64,000 nucleotides of DNA from Pricia antarctica (GTDB lineage: Bacteria > Bacteroidota > Bacteroidia > Flavobacteriales > Flavobacteriaceae). Under the pieces are notes generated by a model, which ran no database searches, was not told the DNA's origin, and was given only the letters and a program-made list of their open reading frames with translations. Made by a program: the position numbers and the translations under genes. Below, one piece after another: positions 57,618 through 64,000 of the stretch. The stretch spans positions 28,308-92,307 of the forward strand of contig DRGL01000054.1 in assembly GCA_011050085.1 (NCBI GenBank), written 5' to 3'. How positions within the stretch are numbered: the stretch's first letter is position 1; the number at the start of each line of letters is the position of its first letter.

Positions 57618-58052
57618 TTATGATTTCTTAACCTGTTCAACACGTATCCCGTCAAAGCAATTTCCCTGCTGTAAAGTAATTAGCAGCTTCCTGTTTTCAT
57701 CCGTTTTGTTTTCTGACATTTTTATATAAAGTTCATTTCGGTCTCTTCGCTCAACCGTAAACACCGAATCTTGAACAATAAAAGTCGGGGCGATAACGTC
57801 GACCTTCGCCAAGTTGTATTGAGGCTTGCCTTCCAATTGAATTTCGGACAGCGACCAATTTTGGCTTCCGGTAGTAATGGTTACGGAATCCCCTTCTGAT
57901 TTAAATTGAACCTCATTTTCGGATAGGTCGATGATATTGGGCATATTACAGCCCAATATAGCTGGTTTGGTATTATCGTCGTTGTTGGAACAAGAAAAAA
58001 GCAATAGTAGAGTACCTATTGCGAAAATTGTATTTTTTGTCGTTTCAATCAT
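57618..58052 (-). CDS. Hypothetical lipoprotein with a beta-sandwich-like domain
   Basis: 144 residues. Lipobox LLLFSCSNNDD (Cys21) with Asn/Asp residues after the Cys, a pattern seen in surface-exported Bacteroidetes lipoproteins. The rest alternates polar and hydrophobic residues (SVTITTGSQNWSLSEI, LLITLQQGNCFDGIRVEQ), reminiscent of a BACON-type sandwich, but homology is not certain. Two further Cys could form a disulfide. It is unlinked, with wide gaps on both sides. Function unknown. Confidence 0.7.
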   Translation of the reverse strand: MIETTKNTIFAIGTLLLLFSCSNNDDNTKPAILGCNMPNIIDLSENEVQFKSEGDSVTITTGSQNWSLSEIQLEGKPQYNLAKVDVIAPTFIVQDSVFTVERRDRNELYIKMSENKTDENRKLLITLQQGNCFDGIRVEQVKKS

Positions 58053-58270
58053 TTTCTGGCTAATTATTCAAATCATACTATGCTTAAGATGTAATATGAC
58101 CTAGAGGATTGCGTTTTTTGGACAGCTTAAAAGTTCTACTTCTAATTTTGTGCGCACAACAGGACTTTCCTTTATCGAACTTTACTAGTATTAGGAAAGG
58201 TATATATATGAAATTACCATCTTAATATTTCTTTTAGAAGATTAAGTCCAAAAAGAAGTTTACCAAGGCA

Positions 58271-59299
58271 TTACTCTTTTCTGACCTGAATGGTGTAGGC
58301 CCTTTTCGGATTCTGTCTCAGCAAGATATCGATGTCTTTTTCCGTAAATCCGTTTTGTAGTAGTCTAGGAATCAACTCTGTGAAGAGGTCCGTATATGCT
58401 CTATACTCTCCGCCGTTTTTTTGGCCCACATTATACCATCCGGCATCGTGTGAAATTAAGATGTGTTCTAGTATTCCCTTTTCCTTGAGCTTTGAAAGGG
58501 TTTGTACGAACCAGTCAATATTTCCAATAGTTCCGTCTTCATTAGAAGCGCTGCTATTAATATTGTCCAAAGAAATCCACGCCCCTTCTTTAGCCGCTTG
58601 TTCATAGCCTTTTAGTGTTCCGTTTTGGGCATGGGTCCAGACAAAGGCACTGGGTGAAACGCCCATTTCCTTAAGTACTTCAAGTTGGGCCATGGCGGGC
58701 GCATCGCCTCCGGTATGGGAAACAATAGTCAGACCTGTCTTTAAATGTGTAAGGCCTGCCGCAGTTATAAGGTTTGTATGTACGTCTGATAGATTATCTT
58801 CATTTTTTACGGATATTTTTATGAAGCCCGGTCTAATACCTGAACCATCAATTCCATTTTCAAATTCCGCTATCCAGTGCGATGCCATTACTTCAGCAGT
58901 AGCATTTTGTGTGCTTTTGGGAATATATTTGTTCTTGCCGGATCCGTAATAGCCCGTATTGGTAATAATATGAAGACCAGTGTTATCGGCCAATGCTTTC
59001 AATACGTAGGGATCACGACCTAGATAAGCGGGAGTACAATCCAAAAATGTGGTAATACCGTGTTTTTTTATGGCTTCCAGATAGGGTAAAGCAACATCAA
59101 GGACATCGGCCCTATCCCATCTTTGATAGCCTGTGCTATCTGCTCCTATCCAATCGACCATAATATGTTCATGGATAAGTGTCAATCCCATATCTTCAGA
59201 TTCTATAGGTCCTTTTACGGTCATGACCTGTGCGAAGGTGAGGGACGGGAGTACCAATCCCAAGAACAATAAGAGGGTGAAAACCTTTTTTTTCTCCAA
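58271..59299 (-). CDS. Exported phosphotriesterase-family lactonase-like hydrolase
   Basis: 342 residues: signal peptide (1-24, ending TFAQV) and a binuclear-metal TIM barrel of the phosphotriesterase family. Metal ligands are H43/H45 (LIHEHIMVDW), a bridging Lys in FIKISVK, His in VSHTGGDAP and WTHAQNG, and Asp in ISHDAGWY. The natural activity of most members is lactone hydrolysis; some are sugar lactonases acting on aldonolactones. An exported version could open sugar lactones formed outside the cytoplasm, which would fit the dehydratase module at 24578-31108, but it is 27 kb away and not in an obvious operon. Phosphotriester hydrolysis is less likely here. Confidence 0.85.
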   Translation of the reverse strand: MEKKKVFTLLLFLGLVLPSLTFAQVMTVKGPIESEDMGLTLIHEHIMVDWIGADSTGYQRWDRADVLDVALPYLEAIKKHGITTFLDCTPAYLGRDPYVLKALADNTGLHIITNTGYYGSGKNKYIPKSTQNATAEVMASHWIAEFENGIDGSGIRPGFIKISVKNEDNLSDVHTNLITAAGLTHLKTGLTIVSHTGGDAPAMAQLEVLKEMGVSPSAFVWTHAQNGTLKGYEQAAKEGAWISLDNINSSASNEDGTIGNIDWFVQTLSKLKEKGILEHILISHDAGWYNVGQKNGGEYRAYTDLFTELIPRLLQNGFTEKDIDILLRQNPKRAYTIQVRKE

Positions 59300-59777
59300 A
59301 ATTTTAGTGTTTAAAATCTAAGGTACAATTTTAAAAACCCTGATATTAGCTAGAGTGAGACTTGCTTTTAATTTTTTAATAACCTTCCCGAATACTTTCA
59401 AGGCTTTTTGTTTTTAGGATTGTTGTATAGATAAATTCCGAAATCTGAAACCGTGCAACGAACGAATGAAAATTATGACTCTATATGCAAAGAGACCCAA
59501 GAAATTGAAACATTATACCGATAAAAAAAAGTTATCCTATGCCCTATATTGGCCTCCGCCTTCATTCTTCTTTATTGACAGTAGTTGCCACGTAAAGCAG
59601 TGAAGCTTTTTTATAGATGTATTTTATATCCACAGTTGTCTCAAAATCATTTAGTATTCTTTCCAATTCAATTAAAATGCCTATCCTTCTCTATCTAATC
59701 TGCTTGATTGCATGGATTTCTTCTCTCGAAAACCTACATTATAGCCTCTGAAAAATGTTGTTGAAATGAAGAATATT
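59300..59777. other. Intergenic region
   Basis: 478 bp between the lactonase-like gene's start and the M20 gene's 3' end. It probably contains the lactonase promoter. No hairpin, repeat or ORF that I could support. Confidence 0.5.
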
Positions 59778-61145
59778 CTAATTAGGCACCAATCGCTCAA
59801 GTAGTAAAGTAGAAAAAATCTTCGTTCCCGTTTTAATACAGTTTTCATCCACTTGAAAATGGGGCGAATGGGTCTCAGCAATAATGTCCTTTTCATAGTC
59901 GGAAGCCCCTAATAAAAAATACACCCCTGGGACTTTCTCCTGGAAAAGGGCGAAATCATCGCCGGCACCGCTAACAATGCCATACTGCTCAAAGTAGGTG
60001 TCTCCCCCGAAATTTTCAGTTATACTTCGGGCTGCTGTTTCGGTAAGTCCGGAATCGTTTTCCGGATGGTAGGTAACGTCTGAATAGGTTATGCCTAGAA
60101 AGGAATTACTATATTTTGAATGTTTTATTTCTTTTTCAAGCCTCTTCTTTGCTTTCTTCAATAAGGCGTCATCGGTCGATCCGATGTTAGCGGAAATCGC
60201 TAGTTCTCCGTCCCTATCCCTTATGTAATATCCAGAGTGAACGGATACATAATCCTTATAAATTGTATTGGGACTAACCAGACCAATTTCGGGATCTGCA
60301 AAGTTCATTGGGTCATAGAAAATTTCGGGATTTTCGATAGTTTCAAGCCCATTCAACGTCTCCTTTACGAAGTCAATAATTTCCAAACTGTCTTTACCCT
60401 TTGTAAAGACCATCTCGATTTCATCGAAATCGGCGAAAATTCGTCCCGCTTTTGAAACCACAATACCTTCAGGATACGGACTTACATGTAGGGCATATAT
60501 TTCCTCAGGAGAAATATCTTCAAAAAGGCCATCCGCAATCATGGCCTTTGCTCCGCGAACGTTTTCCTCCGATGGCTGAAAAATAAAGTATACCGTACCC
60601 TGAAGCTGTTCCTTTTGACTGGCCAAGACATCCGCAATTCCCAACGCTATGGTGGCATGCACATCATGACCGCAAATATGGCGGACCCCTGGCACGGTCG
60701 ATTCAAAATCCACTACATCAGGATGGTCCGAAGCCAGCGCATCTATGTCAGCTCGCCAGGCTAGCTTACGCCCTTTCTTTGCCCCATGCAGTATTCCGAC
60801 AACACCGTACCCACCAATTCCCGTCTTGACCTCCAGTCCTAACCCTAACAGGTATTCCGCAATTTTCGATGCGGTACGCATTTCGTTTCCGCCAAGTTCC
60901 GGATGTTGATGTAAATCCCTACGAAAAGCCACAAGACTGTCGAAGATTTGCGCACTTCTGGCATTGATAGCCACTTTGACAGCGCTTTGTGCGAAGTCAT
61001 CAGATTGACCGTCTTGCGCAATAGCTTGTTCATAGGGCCACCAAGCCAATAGAATACAACACAAGTAAAAAGAGGAGACCACATTTGAGAATTTTATTTG
61101 TGGATTTTTTTTAAACCACGTATTGTATCTAGCTATTTCCACCAT
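59778..61145 (-). CDS. Exported M20-family amidohydrolase (aminoacylase/IAA-amino acid hydrolase-like)
   Basis: 455 residues of the M20D group, which hydrolyse N-acyl amino acids or related amides. A hydrophobic segment at about 24-43 (VVSSFYLCCILLAWWPYEQA) acts as signal peptide or anchor. Metal-ligand motifs are ICGHDVHATIALG, PSEENVRGA, ALHVSP and THSPHFQ near the C-terminus; the dimerisation domain lies between about 240 and 350. No link to the polysaccharide genes is evident beyond proximity. 67 bp separate it from the DUF3784 gene, which is transcribed in the same direction. Confidence 0.87.
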   Translation of the reverse strand: MVEIARYNTWFKKNPQIKFSNVVSSFYLCCILLAWWPYEQAIAQDGQSDDFAQSAVKVAINARSAQIFDSLVAFRRDLHQHPELGGNEMRTASKIAEYLLGLGLEVKTGIGGYGVVGILHGAKKGRKLAWRADIDALASDHPDVVDFESTVPGVRHICGHDVHATIALGIADVLASQKEQLQGTVYFIFQPSEENVRGAKAMIADGLFEDISPEEIYALHVSPYPEGIVVSKAGRIFADFDEIEMVFTKGKDSLEIIDFVKETLNGLETIENPEIFYDPMNFADPEIGLVSPNTIYKDYVSVHSGYYIRDRDGELAISANIGSTDDALLKKAKKRLEKEIKHSKYSNSFLGITYSDVTYHPENDSGLTETAARSITENFGGDTYFEQYGIVSGAGDDFALFQEKVPGVYFLLGASDYEKDIIAETHSPHFQVDENCIKTGTKIFSTLLLERLVPN

Positions 61146-61212
61146 CTATATACTAATTATTGGATGTATACAAATCAAATCTTCCGTCATATGCCAAATT
61201 TTCAAGCTTTGA

Positions 61213-61521
61213 TTAAGGGTTAACCTTAAATTCTTTTGAATTTACCCTAAATAGTAAATAGGGAATTCCGATTAAAAAAGATCCAAAAAAAGAAATCTTC
61301 TCAATCTTAGGTAATTCCAACCAATCCGCTAAAAAATATCCTATTCCTATCAGTATCGCCATAGCAAGTAACACGTTGAATATCATATTTGCAATTCCCT
61401 CAATGTCGTATTTCTGCTTTGCTTCCCTTGGCATGGTATTGTAACCTGCAATCAAAAAATAGGCCTTTCCATACTTTATTCCTGCGCCAAGTACTACTAG
61501 AAAAATCGCTATTTGTATCAT
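61213..61521 (-). CDS. DUF3784 family membrane protein
   Basis: 102 residues with three hydrophobic helices (about 2-24, 45-65, 75-91). The segment YFLIAGYNTMPREAKQKYD is characteristic of DUF3784 proteins, which have no known function. Probably the first gene of a short transcript with the M20 amidohydrolase. Confidence 0.8.
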   Translation of the reverse strand: MIQIAIFLVVLGAGIKYGKAYFLIAGYNTMPREAKQKYDIEGIANMIFNVLLAMAILIGIGYFLADWLELPKIEKISFFGSFLIGIPYLLFRVNSKEFKVNP

Positions 61522-62027
61522 ACGGTCGTTTTTTAAATGGTACTGATTACTACTACTTTATGTAAAGTTAATATACCGATTTGATGGGACATCCCACTCT
61601 AAGATTCTGACTTTTTGGCTTCCGAAGATTCCTACTAGCCGAATCGTCACCATCTAAAATATATAAATTAATAGAATACGTCTCTGTTTTTAACGTTAAG
61701 CTTTTATGCTCAGCTAAATGGAAAAAAGCCTATACATCCTTCATTACGCTTATCCCTTCCACATCGAAATTCGAATACGGAATATTCTACCTGAAAAAAC
61801 AACCTGTCCGGACTCAGCCTTAAGAGTACAAAAATCCATTTTAAACCTTCCCGTTTTTTTTGACATCTGAAGCCCTATTTTATTGCTTGTTATTTAAATG
61901 TAATGAAATCATTAGTGTAAGCTTAAACTAGCGCTAAATGTAACTTCATATCATCCTATGTTATTCTCTAGTTAACATCGAAATCGCCCGCTATACATAG
62001 ATTTGCGCCGAACAAAATATGTGTATA
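61522..62027. promoter_or_regulatory. Divergent intergenic region with a TonB-receptor promoter candidate
   Basis: 506 bp between divergent genes. TAGATTTG at 61998-62005 matches the Bacteroidetes -7 consensus TAnnTTTG and lies 22 bp before the receptor's ATG, implying a very short leader. No clear -33 TTG at the usual distance was seen, only GTTAAC about 24 bp upstream. No RNA gene or ORF recognised elsewhere in the region. Confidence 0.4.
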
Positions 62028-64000
62028 ATGAGAACCACCAAACTGCTACGATTACCATTTTTGACGCTTTTCGCGTTATTTTTCAGTACCAATATCCTCG
62101 CCCAGACCGGCAACGTCACAGGAACCATATCCGACGAAAATGGATTTTATCTACCGGGAGCCAACGTCATGATACCCAGCCTTTCAAAAGGGGCAATTTC
62201 AGATTTTGAAGGAAAGTTTACCCTATTGGAAGTGCCGGAGGGCACATATACCCTATCCGTTTCTTATTTAGGCTACAACGAGAAAGAACAACAGATCGTA
62301 GTTAACGCGGATATCACTACGGAAGTTTCACTTTTTGTGGAGCAAAAGAGCCTGGAGCTTGATGGTGTTGACGTAGTGGCATTCGGTTTGGGTAGCCAAG
62401 CGAAGGCGTTGAGTACCCAGAAGAACAACCTAAATATAACGAACGTGGTTTCTACCGACCAGATCGGTAAATTTCCGGATGTGAATATAGGGGATGCAGT
62501 AAAAAGGATACCCGGCATTACCATGCAAGTAGATCAGGGGGAGGCCAGAAATATTATTGTGCGCGGTCTTTCGCCCCAATTGAATTCCGTTACCCTCAAT
62601 GGTAGTAGAATACCCTCTGCCGAAGGCGATAACAGAAACGTGCAGATGGATTTGATTCCGGCTGATATGATTCAGACCATTGAGGTAAGCAAAGCCGTCA
62701 CCCCTGATATGGATGCGGATGCTTTGGGCGGATCGGTCAATCTGATCACACGTACATCGCCACAGGGGTTTCGCGTATCTTCTACCTTAGGTTCCGGTAT
62801 AAATTTCATTACGGATAAGGCGATTATAAATGGCTCTTTTCTCTTGGGTGACCGCACTAAGAACGGAAAGTTCGGATGGATGCTTTCGGCCTCTTTCAAT
62901 GACAATGATTTTGGATCCGACAATATTGAAGCGGAATGGACCGACGAATTTGAATATTATTCCGGGACCGATGACATAGATGGCGAACCTATTTTAGAGG
63001 AAGTAGATGTAAATCCGTATACCAATGTATTCGAACAACGTAAATATCTGGTGCAACGTGTTCGAAGAAGTTTTTCTGCCAATATGGACTATAAGTTCGA
63101 TGTAAATAATACCATTTTCTTAAAAACCATGTATAACTGGCGGGATGATCGGGAAAATAGATTTGCCTTGGGGCAGGAGATTTTGGACCCCGAGGACATC
63201 GAACTTGGTGATTTTACGATCACAAACGGAGTTCCTACTCGTTTTCCGGCGGTAGTTGCAAGGCAGACCAAAGCTGGTATTGACAACGATCGAAACAAAA
63301 ATAGGCGTTTAGAAGACCAGCGGATGCAAAATTATAGTCTAGGTGGAAATCATTTATGGGGCAACCTAAAGTTTGATTGGATGTCTTCCTACGCCAAGGC
63401 ATCCGAAGAGCGCTTAAATGAGCGCTATGCACAGTACGAATCTGAATATACGGTTACCAGCGATGTTCTGAATCCGAGGTACCCCAGATTCTATGCCGCC
63501 GATCCAGGGGATGCGACCAACTTCGAAGCTTTTGCATTCGATGAAATTACCGAAGAAAACCAATATACCGAAGAAGAGGATATCAATGTGTTCGTAAACT
63601 TTCAACTGCCCGCAGACTTTTTCGGCCAAGGCGATGGCTTCGTTAAATTTGGAGGTCGTGGCAGGTTTAAATCCAAACTTCGGGACAATACGTTCTTCGA
63701 ATTTGATCTGGAGGATGATTTACCGACATTGGCCAACGTACCGTTGAAGGACTACAGTAGCGCCGACTTCTATGCAGGTAACCAATATGCAATCGGTTCA
63801 TTTGCTAGCGAAGACTGGTTGGCCGAATTAGATTTGGTGAACGGTGCGCCGGTTCCGGACGAGTTTCTACGTGCGAATTTTGATGTAGACGAAAATGTGT
63901 TTGCAGGGTATGTTATGGCCAATCAAAAACTATCCGAGAGCTTTGGTATTCTTCTAGGATTACGGGTTGAAGCCACTTCTATAACCGCTGTTGGAAATCA
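62028..64000 (+). CDS. TonB-dependent receptor (carboxypeptidase-regulatory domain type), partial
   Basis: 657 codons are in the window; the frame remains open at the right edge. Signal peptide MRTTKLLRLPFLTLFALFF...ILAQ (1-26), carboxypeptidase-regulatory-like domain (about 28-110; TISDENGFYLPGANVMIPSL), then a plug with FPDVNIGDAVKRIPGITMQ, NIIVRGLSPQLNSVTLNG and PDMDADALGGSVNL. These motifs match the single-component receptor class found in Caulobacter and Xanthomonas and in many flavobacteria, not the SusC class, and no SusD is adjacent within the window. The ligand is unknown; a third outer-membrane importer for the region is possible. Confidence 0.93.
   Translation, partial: MRTTKLLRLPFLTLFALFFSTNILAQTGNVTGTISDENGFYLPGANVMIPSLSKGAISDFEGKFTLLEVPEGTYTLSVSYLGYNEKEQQIVVNADITTEVSLFVEQKSLELDGVDVVAFGLGSQAKALSTQKNNLNITNVVSTDQIGKFPDVNIGDAVKRIPGITMQVDQGEARNIIVRGLSPQLNSVTLNGSRIPSAEGDNRNVQMDLIPADMIQTIEVSKAVTPDMDADALGGSVNLITRTSPQGFRVSSTLGSGINFITDKAIINGSFLLGDRTKNGKFGWMLSASFNDNDFGSDNIEAEWTDEFEYYSGTDDIDGEPILEEVDVNPYTNVFEQRKYLVQRVRRSFSANMDYKFDVNNTIFLKTMYNWRDDRENRFALGQEILDPEDIELGDFTITNGVPTRFPAVVARQTKAGIDNDRNKNRRLEDQRMQNYSLGGNHLWGNLKFDWMSSYAKASEERLNERYAQYESEYTVTSDVLNPRYPRFYAADPGDATNFEAFAFDEITEENQYTEEEDINVFVNFQLPADFFGQGDGFVKFGGRGRFKSKLRDNTFFEFDLEDDLPTLANVPLKDYSSADFYAGNQYAIGSFASEDWLAELDLVNGAPVPDEFLRANFDVDENVFAGYVMANQKLSESFGILLGLRVEATSITAVGN

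Overview
The window (about 42% G+C where sampled) looks like the chromosome of a marine-type member of the Bacteroidetes, most likely family Flavobacteriaceae. The reasons are two SusC/SusD pairs, an ECF sigma/FecR signalling pair, lipoproteins with acidic residues after the Cys, and the absence of Shine-Dalgarno-like leaders. The genus cannot be settled from the sequence. Nearly all of it is one large polysaccharide-utilization region aimed at the side chains of acylated, arabinose- and glucuronate-decorated xylan, followed by a rhamnose/unsaturated-uronate operon. No endo-xylanase and no polysaccharide lyase is present, so the backbone enzymes must be encoded elsewhere.

Layout. 1-4622: a GH51 arabinofuranosidase (cut by the window edge) is divergent from an AraR-like Nudix regulator and a GH67 alpha-glucuronidase. 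4969-6933: an SGNH acetylesterase on the minus strand. 7441-24515: a compact ten-gene plus-strand operon: GH95, GH43, three tandem CBM48-CE1 esterases, a type-B carboxylesterase, a CE15 glucuronoyl esterase, a second GH43, a CE6-GH97 fusion and a CE1-CBM48-CE1 double esterase. 24578-38159: a minus-strand block running sigma factor, FecR, signalling SusC, SusD, and then an unusual set of exported central-metabolism-like enzymes: two Tat-exported enolase-superfamily sugar-acid dehydratases, two Sec-exported RraA-type aldolases, a small DUF4440 protein and a BASS-family transporter. 38697-43375: a second SusC/SusD pair ending in a clear terminator. 43608-46811: a giant SGNH/beta-propeller/HEAT/cytochrome c lipoprotein. 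47441-56787: the operon GH106, GH105, esterase-GH43 fusion, GH78. 57618-61521: an orphan lipoprotein, an exported phosphotriesterase-like lactonase, an M20 amidohydrolase and a DUF3784 membrane protein. 62028 to the edge: a TonB-dependent receptor.

How it fits together. The SusC/D pairs would import oligosaccharides. Esterases strip acetyl, feruloyl and glucuronoyl esters, and GH67/GH51/GH43/GH95/GH97 remove side-chain sugars. A 19-bp palindrome with the core GTGT-N7-ACACTT or a close variant lies upstream of three transcription units (regulator/GH51, the ten-gene operon, the sigma factor) and may be the AraR-like regulator's operator. The most novel element is the exported dehydratase-aldolase-transporter module at 24578-31108. 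It suggests that sugar acids, for example (4-O-methyl-)glucuronate derivatives, are dehydrated and cleaved to keto acids in the periplasm before uptake. The nearby cytochrome-fused putative dehydrogenase and the exported lactonase could supply the acids. This scheme is inference.
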